Assembly: GCA_029706075.1 (NCBI GenBank)
Contig: JAINUG010000052.1
Coordinates: 175,001-239,000, forward strand
Direction: 5' to 3'
Origin: Aldrovandia affinis
Taxonomy: Eukaryota; Chordata; Actinopteri; Notacanthiformes; Halosauridae
DNA: 64,000 nucleotides
This document shows positions 31,275 through 43,639 of this stretch, piece by piece. Numbering within the stretch: position 1 is the stretch's first letter; each line of letters opens with the position of its first letter. A program made the translations under genes and the position numbers. The notes beneath the pieces are model-generated. The model had not been told where the DNA came from. It did not search any database and saw nothing but the letters and a program-made list of their open reading frames with translations.

Positions 31275-33415
31275 ATACACTGGGAGGTTTGTGCTGTGAT
31301 AGCAGGTGTAGGCGAGCTTCGGGGAGTCAGGTCTGGACACGTCTCTAAGCTCACACACACCAGGGTCTTATCAGCCTCCTGTCGCTGGCACGGCAGCAGA
31401 CCTTAAACACACACATCAGCGGCCAAAAAGGCAACATAGGCTGGAGGTGAGGGAACATGGAGGAGACCATGAGGGTAATCCAGAGCAGGGAATACAATAG
31501 CAGCAAGAACCAACGGCACAAAACCCGCTAAACTACCGCGGACGCACTGTTCTCACAAGCAGTGGAACAGCCGACCCATTTTAACCAGCTGTAGTAAAGA
31601 CAGTGAACACATTCGTCTGAATGAACAGATCTACACCAGAACTGGATTTTCAGCCCTGATTCTGAAGCATTGACTTTCAAATAATAATGATGGTGATCAA
31701 CATTTAAATGAACACTCTGGAAGATTGTAATTATGTAAGTGAGATGTGTGATTATTAATACAGCCAGGCATGACTGTAGCCAGACGTGACTGACCTTACG
31801 GTCCAGCAGCTAATACCTCTGGCTCACCTGAGCTTTCCAGAACATTCCTGCAACGTTAAGGTAAACTTTCTCAACACCTAAATTTGTCGGGTTTGAATGA
31901 ATCTGGCATTTCAGTACCAACATTCGTAACCTCGTGAAAAGGCTGTGGGCACGTCTCCTTGTGATGTTTTACACAACTAAATGAAAACAATCAGAGAACG
32001 TTGAGTTTAATGTATGTGTGAAATGCAGAGATAAAACATTTTCTGTGATTTCGACAGAACTTGTTTGGAGCAATGGATACGCTCTAAGACTGATTGGGAA
32101 ATGTCTCACAACCGAATGGCAATCTAACAAGAATGTCCACAATGTTCGCAAAACGTTTTTGTGTTAGATAGACATGCCGTCTTCTCTTTTAACTGGGTGC
32201 TCACCAGCTGGGTGAGAATATCTATGTCCAGCTGGCCTAAACTGTAACACGGTCGCTGTCTTTAGTCTTTGCTCAAACCCACATCTTGTGGAAGTTGGTA
32301 CTCTGTCAACTTCATGTATGCTTTGCCTAATGGCTGTGCTTTTTTTTTTTGGGGGCTTATTTAGGCATTCCAAGTTATTAGGAGCGTATTTACCTGACTG
32401 AGCTCTTCTGACTTAATCTTCCAGAGTCCTTGTTCTTGTCATTCAGGTATTATATAAACCCGGCCAGCTGACTTATTAGGTCGCTGCTCATCTAGAGGCA
32501 TGTTGAGGAATGTAACGTGTCCAAACCACATGAAAGAGAGGGAGCAGGAGAGAGGGGGATGAAAGGCGGCTGAAGGAGGAGAGGTCAGGTAAGGAGAGGG
32601 GGTGTGGAAGAGAGGGAGCAGGAGAGAGGGGGATGAAAGCATTTTCAGGACGCCATGACAGCCGTGACAGCCGTGACAATGAAGTAAAGAAGTGTGCAGG
32701 GGAAATTTTCACACTCATGCATCAAAGCTGTAATTCCTTATCAGCACTCCATCCCCTTCTGCATCCTATGAAACCTTGAAGTAGTAGTCGTAAGGAGAAG
32801 GCAGTGCAATTCTCAGACGTGTTTAACACACTTCACTAAGCCATTGGCACCATGTTGACAAGTCCTGACACCATAAAAATTGTCATTGAAATAAAATTTT
32901 CCCTCATTTTTTCATATGCATGTATAGCACACCACAAGAGATACGATTTGTTCACTGGGCTAAAGACCAAGGTCCTCAGCCGAGGAAACTGAGCGCGCTC
33001 TTACTGAAGCTCCAAGGGGTGAGGTCACATCCTGTAGTAGACGCTCACACATATCTTTAGAGATTTACAGACCCTAATCTTCCTGCAGTAAGTGTGAGTG
33101 TCAGGCTGTAGCTCGCCATGCGGCCGAACAGTTGGGAATGTGACGGCAGGTTGTTGTTGTTGTGGCAATGCTTGTGATCTGCTCCAGTGTGAAACAGAAA
33201 GAGCGCTGAACCAGCCCAGATAAGAGTGGCTCAGCAGGCTGGTGATAAGGAGCGTGAGCGTGTGTGTGAGCGGGGTGCGGAGAGTGAGGAACACTTAATC
33301 CGGCCTTTCAAGCGGAACAGAACGGTGGCCACGCACCTCCGTGAGCGACGCCGTCTTTTGATGGCTGTTTTGATGTTTTTGTTATTTTGTCCAAGGAATG
33401 TCAGGTCTATGTGTG
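31275..33415. other. No gene recognised; GA-rich duplication at 32530-32640
   Basis: The only structure seen is GAGAGGGAGCAGGAGAGAGG followed by GGGATGAAAG, occurring twice (about 32533 and 32611). Confidence 0.4.
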
Positions 33416-33417
33416 TA

Positions 33418-34241
33418 CACTACCGGTCAAAAGTTTTAGAACAGCCCCATTTTCCAGTTTTTGAAATGTAAGCAGTTCAAGTCCAGTGAATAACCTGAAA
33501 TGGTACAAAGGTAAGCGGTAAACTGCCAGAGGTTAAAAAAAAAGTTTAGGTTACCAAAAACTGAAAAAAAATTTGGGCAGTGAGTAGTTTCCTACACCAT
33601 CAAAAGGCACTTGGAAACTGGAGGAAACTCTGACATGAAGAGGTCTAGCAGACCCAAAGCCACAACAAAATCAGAAGACAAGTTTCTGAGAGTCAACAGC
33701 TTGCGTAATAGGTGGCTCACAGGACAACAGCTTCAAGCACAGCTTAACACTGGTCGAAATAAGGAAGTCTCAGTTTCAAAAGAGAAGACTTCGAGCTACA
33801 GGTTTGACAGGTCAAGTGGCAGTGGACTACTGAAGACTGGAAGAAGGTTTTATGGACCGATTACTCTAAATTTTAAATCTTCGTTTCATCATGCAGGGGT
33901 TTTTTACACCGTCGAGTAGGCGAAAGGATGGTTCCTCAGTGTGTGACACCAACTGTCAAACATGGAGGAGGAAGCATGATGGTCTGAGGCTCTTTTGCTG
34001 GATCCAGAGTCGGCGACTTGCACAGAGTGGTTGTTAGCCCATGTTAACCCATTACTTGTTCCCTGAAAAGGGAACTATGAAATTTACATTATTTTTCAGT
34101 TTTTGCTAACCTAAACTTTTTATTTATTTACCTCTGGCAGCTTACTTTTGTACCAGTTCAGGTTATTCACTGGACTTGAACTCCTTAAATTTCAATAAAA
34201 ACTGGAAAATGGGGGTGTTCTAAAACTTTTGACCGGTAGAG
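33418..34241 (+). mobile_element. Internally deleted Tc1-like element, copy 1
   Basis: Ends CACTACCGGTCAAAAGTTTT and AAAACTTTTGACCGGTAGAG, between TA dinucleotides at 33416 and 34242. The plus strand keeps the N-terminal DNA-binding part (PKATTKSEDKFLRVNSLR, then LTGQQLQAQLNTGR). It also keeps a fragment of the catalytic start and VKHGGGSMMV-like sequence. The catalytic DPKHT and PIEHLW regions are absent. At about 34020-34066 the sequence jumps to ATGTTAACCCATTACTTGTT, the same junction as the copy at 48646. Confidence 0.9.
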
Positions 34242-34243
34242 TA

Positions 34244-34655
34244 TGTATGTATGTGTGTATGCATGTGTGTATGCATGTGTGTGTGCAGTTGTGCGTGTGT
34301 CTATGTGTGCACATTTGTATGTGTGCGTGTATGGTTGTGTGTGTGTATCTGCGTACAGTTGTATGTCTGCATATATATGTGCATGTATGTGTGTCGTTGT
34401 ATTGTATATGTGTATGCGTATGTGTGTGGTTATGTGTGTGTGTGTAGTTGTGTGGTCGTGTGTGTGCATGCGTTTGTGTGTGGTTGTGTAGTTGTATATG
34501 TGTGTGTGTGCGTATGTGTGTGGTTGTTTGGTCGTGTGTGTGTGTGTGTATGTGTGTGTGTATGTGTGTGGTTGTGTGGTCATGTGTATGTGTGTGTGTG
34601 TGTGTGTGTGGGTGGTTGTGTGGTCGTGTGTGTGTGTGTGTTCCTGCCTGTGTTT
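34244..34655. repeat. GT-rich microsatellite
   Basis: About 400 bp of GTGTGTGTATGTGTGTGGTT-type repeats adjoining the Tc1 copy. The long HTHT or VCVC open frames over it are artefacts. Confidence 0.95.
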
Positions 34656-35489
34656 AGCTACTTTGCCCTGTTGAGTAATTATTGCTGAAGGTGGAGTGAG
34701 TGAGTGATGTAACAGGCTCAGTTCAGGGCGGGTTGTAGGTGTGAGGGGGGGAAAGCTCTTACAAACCGACCCCAGGAGGAAAAGCAGAGGGCATGGGGTG
34801 GGGTCGGGGGTCACATTTCCACCTGCACAAAATGTACTTATTTACCCAAGCCCCTCCCCGACAACTACCACCCACATTTCTCCAAACACGAGTCTGTCTG
34901 ACAAGCACATGCCGGCTTTCTCACAAACGCTCCATCTTAGCGCAGCTTCACTACCAGTCATTTCACAGAGCAAAGACATTAACCCATATCCGCCTAATGC
35001 ATTATTCTGTATAAACACGGTGTGTGCCTAGCCACATAACACACTCATTCACACTCAGCCAATCTTCAGTCTAACACTTCCGAACTCTTATTGCAAATGG
35101 AAAGAGAAACAATAGGCAAATTATGTATCACTGGAAAGAGCATGAAATTATCTTTATTTTGTGCGTAAACTGATGTGTTATGCCCAATCAAAAAAAAAAA
35201 AGTAGCAAATGAAAAACATATACAAATTATGAAAATGAGAAAATATGCATTTGTACATAATGGAGATGTATGGTATGTCATATCAATTAAACGTTTTAAC
35301 AAATTAGTGTCATTATATACAAAATATGTGGGTAAAGATTAATTCTTATAATCTTACATTTATTTGTCACATCTACATTTACATGTAACAATTTTGAAAT
35401 TTGACTTGAACATTGACATTACATTTCAATTAATTGAGTTCATATCATTCTCTGTAATGTCACCTAATTTCTTCATTTTGTTATTAGTT

Positions 35490-36060
35490 TAAAAACATTT
35501 TTTTGCCTTTTGTTTGTTGTATCTGTTGGGATCATCATAAGCAAACCTCTGGTAATGGAAACGGCCACAACATGGATCACGACACATACGCACTTCGCAT
35601 AATGAACAAATGAAAATTGTGTCAACGCGTTGAACGTGCACCTTACAAGTGCTTTCCATTTACTTTGGTGTGTGGGGCAAATCCCAATTGAACCTTTTGC
35701 CATTGTCTAGAGCTGGAGTTCCTACTGCTTTCCTGTAGCTTATACCTATCAATTTCGTTGACAGAGACTCTCTGAAGTCGTGCAATTTCTTTGTATTATG
35801 AGCGTTATTGCGTTATAAATGCAAGCATTTAGGCTAGCGATGTCAAGCATGTACCAAATAATTTTATACTACAACTTTAGTGACTTTGTTTGTCTCTTAT
35901 AACAGAGGCAATTTTTTTGATCAGGAAAGTATACACCCCCCATGTGTTTGTTATATAATTATATCATATTTGGACATTGCACCTCAACACGTATTTCAAT
36001 GGACGGCCACCATTCCACAACTCAGTGAGCACAGCTGCAGGTTGTATTTTATCTTGCCTT
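35490..36060 (-). pseudogene. piggyBac-type transposase fragment
   Basis: Minus-strand readings NNAHNTKKLHDFRESLSTKL and ALDNGKRFNWDLPHTPK, then a cysteine-rich end CKVHVQRVDTIF...CSLCEVRMCRDPC...FH. The last block fits the C-terminal cross-brace zinc-binding domain of piggyBac/PGBD4-like transposases. Several stops interrupt it (for example one after PHTPK), and the catalytic N-terminal half was not found. The call is from memory of the family pattern, so moderate confidence. Confidence 0.55.
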
Positions 36061-36394
36061 GAAATCATACATTGCGGACTTGACTACAGAAAGGCTCAGA
36101 GTTTAGAGTAAGAATGCACATTAACCAACGTGAGCCTGAGTATGTATGAGAGGCAGCAGTTGTTGTGGTTGAGGGCACTGAACTCTTTTCATTCTTCATG
36201 CAAATGAAGCTCCGTTTGTTGCTAAACTGACATTAGCCGTCAAAGGTGTCAGTTGATTACAGATTGAAACACGTTTAAGTCTCCCAGGGATTGTAGATCC
36301 CAGCAACAGGGTTGGCCAGGCCGCATTTGCTGGTCTGGGCTGGATGTTTAATGCACAACTCATGGCGGATCCTTAGGATTGTGCTACAGTCCCC

Positions 36395-36515
36395 CGATCC
36401 TGGAGCTCATCCCCAGACCCGCTCTCCCAAGAGCCCTGGAGCTCATCCCCAGACCCGCTCTTCAACGAGTCCTGAGCTCATCCCCAGACCCGCTCTTCAA
36501 AGAGCCCTGAGCTCC
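36395..36515. repeat. Short tandem repeat, unit about 33 bp
   Basis: Four copies of GAGCTCATCCCCAGACCCGC followed by TCT(T/C)(C/A)AA(G/C)(G/A)AG(C/T)CCT. Confidence 0.9.
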
Positions 36516-36559
36516 CGCTATCTTATCTGCTGCCCTTTGAAGTGGCCCCTCCCTCCTTT

Positions 36560-36960
36560 ATGCTCTGGCGGCTCTCTGCTGTCGCTCGCCGCGTGATGGT
36601 GTCGGAATTCAGCCGGCCGAGCGAGTGTGGGGCGAGCGAACGAGGGGGGGGGGGAGCGAGCTGACTGCATTCCAGCTGCCGGATGCCTTTCCCAAAGCTG
36701 GAGGAGAAATCAAAGGCCGCCCTCCTCCCCCCTTCCTCATTTTTAGTTTTCCAGGTGCACCTGAAATCCGTGGAGATCCCCAAGCACTCAGGAGGACAGC
36801 GGGCCAAGCTGACCCCCTCCAACCCCCCACACGCGTGTCACCCTGTATTTATACAGCCTGTCATCCCCCCCGCCTGACTCCACTCATAATCCTCCACCCT
36901 CCCCAACCCACTGCCACAGAGCCCCGATGCTGTAATAGCACCAAATGAGCGGCTGGGTAT
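36560..36960. promoter_or_regulatory. GC-rich block, candidate promoter-type region
   Basis: CpG-containing sequence (CGCTCGCCGCGTG, CAGCCGGCCGAGCGAGTG, GGGGCGAGCGAACGAG) in an otherwise AT-rich neighbourhood. It lies about 11 kb upstream of semaphorin coding exon 1. It could be its promoter with a non-coding first exon, but this is inference from composition and position. A GA-rich tract follows at 36961-37197. Confidence 0.25.
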
Positions 36961-37197
36961 TAGAGAGAGAGAGAGGCAGAGATAGAGAGAGCAAGAGAGA
37001 GGGAAAGAGAGATATATAGAGAGAGACACAGAGAGAGAGAGAGTGAGAGAAAGGGAGGGAAAGAGAGAGGGAGAGGGACAGAGAAAGAGAGAGAAAAACA
37101 GAGAGAAAGAAAGAGAGAGGGGGAGAGGCAGGGAGGGGGACAGAGAAAGAGATAGAGAGAGAGGGAGGGGGAGAGACAGAGAAGAGGAGAGAGATCT
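36961..37197. repeat. (GA)n-rich low-complexity tract
   Basis: Purine-rich GAGAGAGAGAGGGAAAGAGA-type sequence. Confidence 0.95.
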
Positions 37198-37693
37198 ACA
37201 CCCCTCCGATCACATACCAACACCTGTTTGAATGGCACTGCTCTTTTTCACCCATGCAACAAACACGACATTCCTCCGCAATTACCGTCGACTGTCCGTC
37301 CTATATATACCCTACAGCTGTGTCCCCATGTCACGCTGCCTTATGACGCCAGCAGCGTTTTATTTATCATGATTTTTATGTCACTGTTTGCTTTCTGTGT
37401 TCCTAAACCCCCCGAACGAGCGTTGACTGCAGTTCTTTAACACACCTGACGCTGATCAAATTAATTTAATACCAATAATTATTAAATGTACACTTCCGCC
37501 ATTTCATGGCTAATTTAACATGATTAAAAATGTATGCGTTTATGCTATAACCATTGTAACTTATTCTAACTATCAATGCATTAAAATATGATGCCATGAT
37601 TTATGAAACTGTATGATGTAAAAGAAAATCCAGAACATCCTTCCCAGGACATTTTAGGCAGTACATACTGTATTTAACCAGCACATTTACGAC

Positions 37694-38063
37694 ATTTCAA
37701 TTGTTTAAGCCCATTTATTTGTTTCTGATTTATCCCCATTTTTCTCCCAATTTAGTAGCCAATTGTACCCTCTTTTCACATCAACTATTCCCCCTCTGGG
37801 ACCAGCAGTGACAAAGGCAATGACCCACCTCCTCTGAGGCAGAACCCGTGTTGATGGCTTAGCGAGCCAGAGCCACACTTGTATGCGACAAGCTCATGCC
37901 GGCTTCCCTCCTCCCTCCCACGGGGCAGACAGTCAATCCCCGCCCCAAATGGGACTCCTGGCAAGAGCTGGGCTGGCGCAGCTGGGCCTCAACCCCCGAC
38001 TGCAGTGGGCAACCTGCACTCTGGGTGAGTGCCTTTACCATTGCTCCATCCAGGGGCCCTGTT
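37694..38063 (-). mobile_element. tRNA-derived SINE
   Basis: On the minus strand it starts GGGCCCCTGGATGGAGCAATGG (A-box-like TGGAGCAATGGTAAAGG), has a B-box-like GGGGGTTGAGGCCC, and ends in an AT-rich tail containing GGCTACTAAATTGGGAGAAA. A similar tail is seen near 61760. Confidence 0.65.
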
Positions 38064-39239
38064 TAAGCATTCTAATGTTATTTAATATGTAACCACAATG
38101 TGCTCAATAACATCATCAACAACACTGAATCCAAGCACTCAAGGACTTGGACTGTGCGAGGACTGTGCAAGGAGAAACAAAGTGAATCACTACACAGTCA
38201 CTGAGTCACTGTATCACTGAATACCTTCACTCGCTACAGTGTAAGCACCTTCATTACAGTTAAAGCGGTGATGCAGCCCCTTCAATTACAGGACTGTGGA
38301 TGTTCAGCAGGCAGCAGGTATTTATAGCCAGATGATGTAATGATGATTCTGATTGGCCAATTCCATAGTCACTGGCACTGTCCATCCTGTTCTGTTGAGC
38401 CAACTGGTCCTCTTTATGGACATTCATCATATGATAGTGCTACAGTAACCAAAGGTTGAGGAGGCAGTTTGTGAGGAAAGGCAGCTTTTGGCAAGCTTTT
38501 GACACACTTGGCAAGATCAAAGGATCAAACACGTTACTAGGGGTGCACCGATATATCGGTATCAGCCGATATTTGCCTTGTTGACTGCAATCGGCTTATC
38601 GATCAAATTTAATTTACACAGATGGCAGTGGCCGATAATTATCCATCAACTTGTGTTGCCTCAATCTGGTCTAAATGTTCAAACTTGAATGGAACGGCAG
38701 CATCTTTTATTTACAGGCTAAACTGACTGAAACCACACCTAATTTACTCCTCTGAAGATGCTGCGATTGACGAGCTATCACGAGCAGTCTTGCACAAGAT
38801 GCACGCTAGAGCTGGGGGATATGGGCAAAAATAATTAGCATGATATATTGACCAAATACTTCAATAACGATATTGAAGCGATAATTTGTATGTGGAAAAA
38901 CGCTGAGTATGTACAGATATTCAAATTCATATTCGCTTGTATGTGCAGTAATAATGGCTGCCTTACACATCTGCATATTAATTTTAGCTTTTTCCTCTCT
39001 TTTTTTCACCATACCTTCTTCATATTCCTTTCGTGGTAACTTCTCAAATGATGGAACAGATTAGACGTATTCCGGTCAGCCGCCAGGATCGTAGATATAA
39101 ATACTGTAACGGTGGGCAGCTAGCCTAGCCACAGGAATGCTAGCTGCCCTCCATCTTGCTTGTTGGTAAAGCTACCATATGTCCCAGTGGCCCTTGCAGC
39201 TGGTAAATGTATAGCTAGTTATGTTCATATATGTTTATT

Positions 39240-42200
39240 TCGTTTATTAGTATAGCAGAAGCAGCAGAGTGAAGCGAAGCGGAGAAAGGCATAAGGCTGG
39301 TGGCGGCCCTGGAGGGAGGCGCTCTCAAAGCACTCTTGGGCCTGGGTCCTGACACGGCGCCCACCTACCAGCTCCTCTGCACAGCGCTAAAAAGGCGCTT
39401 TGGTGAAGTGACGTCACTCCTCTCACTCAAGGAAGAGTTGCACCGAAGAGAGAGACAAAGTAAAGAAAGCATTGGACTTCTTGCTGCCGAAATCCAAGGC
39501 CTAGCCCAGCAATCCTACCCACAGCACCCAGGAGAAGTCTGCGATGGCTGCTGGTTCTTGACGCTGCTGGCTGGCTCTTGACGCCTTCCTGAGGGGATTA
39601 CAATCGGCGAGCCTCCGACAACAAGTCTGGATCACCTACCCCACCAACTTGAATGAGGTCATGGCTAAGACGGAGGAATTAGAGGCGATTCTAGACAAAG
39701 AAATGCCTGACCACTGGGCAGTCCATGCAGCCAGCGGAGAGGCAGAAAGTGACGACGAAACCGTGCCAGCTAAGGCAGCAGCACGCCACTCCAACAGCTC
39801 CTGCTCCTAATGTGGCAAACAAGGCCACTTCGCGAGGGACTGTAAAAAGAAAATGCAGCGAGAGGTAGTCTGGCAGCCGTTGGGAAACAAAAGTAGGGTG
39901 GCCTAAGTGGGGCATCTCCAGCCTGTACATCACCACACCCCGCAGCATCGAGAAATGGACCGCCTGGGAAGCTGTGGTCGTAGCATGTTTGTGCTATGCT
40001 ACATTGAGGGGGAGCAGGTCAACGCGCTGATTGACACCGGCTCCACCATCAGCCTGATCCGTCATGATTTGCTGCCCCGGGTCACGGACTGGTCTCACAC
40101 GAACACCAGGCTAGAGATGGTAACAGGGCAAACAGCTGATGACGCTGTCGAACAGCTGTTCCAGTGCAGCAGTGAGGGACTTAGCGCAGGACAGCGTAGC
40201 CAGCTACGCGCTCTCCTAGCTGAGTTGCGGTACCTGTTTGCCACTAAAGACAAGGACTGCACCCGCACAACCGTTGTCCAGCATTACATCGAAACAGGGG
40301 CAGCAGCCCCCCATCCAACAGTGAGCGAGACAACTGCCCCTGGCTAAATGGGAGGAAGCAGAGGCCAAGATTAACGAGATGGCAGCAGCAGGCATCATAC
40401 AGCCCTCTGACAGCCCCTGGGTCTCCCCTGCCATGCTGGTTCGAAAAAAAGACGGGTCCCTGCGGTTCTGCGTCAACTACCGTCGCCTGATTGACGTCAC
40501 CAGGAAGGACTTTTACCCACTGCCTCGCATTGACGCCCTCGACTCTGTAGCCGGTGGCTCCACGTGGTTCAGCGCACTGGATCTCCTCTCTCCTCTCAGC
40601 CCGACCAAAGACGGCCTTCGCCATCGGCAGGAGATTATAGGAATTCAACGTCATGGCATTCGGGCTATGCAACAGTCCAGCCACGTTCGAACGAAGGAAT
40701 TATGATTTTTTGAATGATGGAAAAAGTGCTGCAGCCGGTTCCAGCGTCAGCATGCGTGGTGTACTTAGACAATATTCTGGTCCATGCATCCACTGCTGCA
40801 CACAGTGTTCAAACAGATTGCTAAAGCTAACCTACGCCTGAACCCGGCAAAGTGCAGCCTCTTCTGCCAGCAGACCAGCTTCCTGGGGCTCGTCGTGAGC
40901 GTGAGGGGAGTCTCCACCGACCCAACAAAAGTGGAGGCAGTGGAAAAATGGCCGTCTCCAACATCAACAGGAGAGGTGCCCAGCTTCCTGGGCCTAGCCT
41001 CATACTATCGGAGGTTCATCGTGGGGCTTGCTAACATTACCAGGCCATGCACCAGCTGACTGAAAAGGGACAGCGGTTTAAGTGATCTCCAGCGAGCCAA
41101 GATGCCTTTGACCGCCTACCTAAGGCCCTCACAACAGCTCCAGCTCTAGCCATCCCTGACCCATCTAAGCCCTTCATTCTGGACACTGACGCCAGTAACG
41201 ATGGCGTAGGGGCAGTCCTCTAGCAGACCGGAGAGGACGGAGAGAAAGTTGTACAGCCGTGCACTGCACAAACCAGAGCGCAACTACTGTGTGATGAGAC
41301 AGGAGCTGCTGGCAGTCGTCGCAGCCACCAAACACTTCAGGGCGTACCTCACCAGAAATTGCTTCATGCTCTGGACTGACCACGCCTCCCTCCAATGGCT
41401 GCTGCGCTTCAAACACCCCGAGGGACAAGTAGAAGCTCTGTAGAACTTTAACTTTGAAACGAAGCACCATGCAGGAGCTAAACACCTGAATGCTGATGCG
41501 CTGTCCCGCCGGCCCTGCTGTGCTTAAGCCGATCACTGCGAGCTAGCAGGGGAGAAAGACGCAAGGAGAGGCCGAAACTGTGCTGTTGCTGCCGTGCCCG
41601 ACACCAACCCCCCAACAGCAATAGGCGACCTAACGCCATCTCAAGTCCGCGCAGCCCAGGAGGGAAGCGAAGAGGTCGACCGGTCGGCTCAAATGGTTAA
41701 GAACAAGGATGAAGCCTAGCCACTCCATGCTCTCTCCCTTCTCCCCAGCAGTCAAGCAGCTGGAGGCCCAGTGGGGCTTGCTACACCTCCACGACGACAT
41801 GCTGTACTGCCGCTGGTCGGACCCGGCCCACTGTACTGCGCCTGGTCCATGGCACCGCAGAGTCCGGACACAACGGCATAAACAAAACGTTGCATCTCCT
41901 CAAAGAGCAGTTTTACTCAGGGTGTTGCCGCCGAGACGTGATCTCCCACTGTCGCCGGTGTGACACCTGCACTGCAAAGAAAGGTCTGTTAGGCCGCTCC
42001 CACGCCCCCTACAGCAAGCTGCGTAGGGCGCCCCTAAGGAGAGAGTAGCGATAGACGTGCTGGGTCCATTTCCAGTATCAGAGTCCGATAACTGCTGCGT
42101 CCTCACAGCCATGGACTACTTTACAAAGTGGCCGGAGGCGTATGCAATACCGTCACAAGAAGCCGCAATAGTTGTGGACCGTCTCCTGGAAGGGATGTTC

Positions 42201-42780
42201 TGCTCGTTCGGCATGCCAGCCAAACTGCACAGCAACTAGGGGAGGAACTTCGAGAGCCAGGTCTTTGGTGAGGTGTGTCGCAGGCTTGCCATTCAGAAGA
42301 CTCGCACCACTCCCCTCTACCCACAAAGCGACGGCCTGGTGGAGTGCTTCAATTGTACCCACACCAAGCAGCTGGTTCTCCTCACGTCAAGGCACTAAAA
42401 AGTCCAAAAAGTTATTCGCCGCCGCCCTGCCACCGGGTCCTGACAGCCGACATCATCGTCGCCTGAACCCAGCCAAACATAGCCAAACATCGCCATCTTG
42501 GCGGCGGAGTGGGAGGCATCGGAGACTTTATTTGTGATAATCGAGACATTGTTTGAGTGAAAGCCCCTTTTCCCTTCGTATGAATGATGTTTGTATGAGA
42601 GTATGTGGCATCGTCACCGTCATTGGGTGTGTATGCGTGTAGAATTGCTCCCTTATGAAAGACAGGACATGTTGGTATTTCTCTGTGCCACACGCTTTAT
42701 TTTAATAAAGAAGGAGCACTATAAATGGAAAAGCAAAGACTCTTGACTCTTGATTCTGTGGTGTTCACCACTACAATATG
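39240..42780 (+). mobile_element. Decayed Gypsy-type LTR retrotransposon
   Basis: Gag, protease, reverse transcriptase, RNase H and integrase remnants occur in Gypsy order. A 3' non-coding region with TTTTAATAAAGAAGGAGC near 42700 may be part of the 3' LTR, preceded by purine-rich GGCGGCGGAGTGGGAGG near 42500. A matching 5' LTR was not recognised. Confidence 0.85.
39300..42400 (+). pseudogene. Gypsy gag-pol remnant
   Basis: Gag: LKALLGLGPDTAPTYQLL at 39300-39540. A nucleocapsid zinc knuckle CGKQGHFARDCKK near 39810 is preceded by a TAA in the motif. Protease: VNALIDTGSTISLI near 40030. Reverse transcriptase: DSPWVSPAMLVRKKDGSLRF, then MAFGLCNSPATFER near 40660, with the active site reading VYLDNILVH, so the second catalytic Asp is Asn. 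Also FLGLASYYRRFI near 40985. RNase [17 protein letters not shown] near 41180, then AGAKHLNADALSRRP. Integrase: VLTAMDYFTKWPEAY near 42100 and LHSN followed by TAG where Gypsy elements usually have HSDQG, then YPQSDGLVECFN. Multiple stops and shifts make it inactive. Confidence 0.9.
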
Positions 42781-42781
42781 T

Positions 42782-42936
42782 TATTCTTCCCTGAAACTGC
42801 GTTCTGAACAGGGCTAGACAGATAGCTAACAATAACTTCAGAAAGTCGTTCTCTTCCAAAGAGTGTGGCTTTACTGAAGCATCTTGTTAGCTATCTGCTC
42901 TGTTCAGAATGCAGTTGCGAGGGCAGAATAGTAAAA
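42782..42936. repeat. Imperfect inverted repeat with ~50-bp arms
   Basis: TTATTCTTCCCTGAAACTGC...CAGATAGCTAACA is mirrored by TGTTAGCTATCTGCTCTGTT...GAGGGCAGAATAG, with a loop of about 50 bp. It may be a small MITE or the end of the hAT-like element. No transposase is present. Confidence 0.7.
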
Positions 42937-43639
42937 AAACATATTTACTCCGAGGCTCAAGAATGATTGAGAACACGGTGTTGCATGCAGGCAACACTGC
43001 AGGCTGCCGTTTGTACAACAAAGTTAAAATAGAGACATATATTTCCAAGGCCTAAGAACAGAAAGGAGGAGAGCTTGCACAACAAACTTTTCAACTTTTC
43101 AAAAAGAGCGAACTGAATGAACTACGGTAAGACTCGCATGCCTAACTTAAAATACTACAATTCCCAAACACCACTAAGAGTCACTCATGAATAGTGGGCA
43201 GCACATACGTAGATGCCTCATTCACACTGTTCAGATGCGTCTGCATGGCCGCCATATTGGGGCGGGCAAGATCCGTGTCTAAACTAGTGTATGTGTATTC
43301 AGAGACGCAGATTTCCCCTGATAAAATGCTCCAGTGAGATTTCAAGAGGAGGCAACTCAAGCAAGGATTTTAATACATGAAATCTGATCAGCCATTCAAG
43401 ATAAGGAGCACAGAACAACGAGTATGTGAAAGAATGTTACAATAAAAGCTGTTCCATACATTTGTATGATTGAATTTGTGCTCACTGAAAAGTATAATGA
43501 ACGGCAGAATTATTATTATTTTTGCCAGGGCACAAATAGGACAATAAATAACAAATCGGTCAGGTTATATGTATTATTTGAATTATCGGTTTTGGTATCG
43601 GTCCAGCATTTTCATATCGGTGCATCCCTACCATCGTTA

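Larger units (their letters stand above)
38538..43630. mobile_element. hAT-like ends enclosing a Gypsy insertion
   Basis: The left end TAGGGGTGCACCGATATATC and the right end (reverse complement TAGGGATGCACCGATATGAA) are matching hAT-type termini with internal ATCGG repeats. The enclosed 5 kb includes the Gypsy remnant, a second hAT-like start near 38808 (AGAGCTGGGGGATATGGG), and AT-rich DNA. Target duplications do not match cleanly, though both flanks contain CGTTAC, so the two ends may not belong to one insertion. Confidence 0.5.

Noticed and set aside
34185-34814. Long open frames (up to 209 codons) over a GT-rich array
   Set aside because: They are translations of simple repeats (THTH, CVCV) with no splice signals or domain. 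The same applies to 3556-3870, 9255-9846 and 22007-22223.
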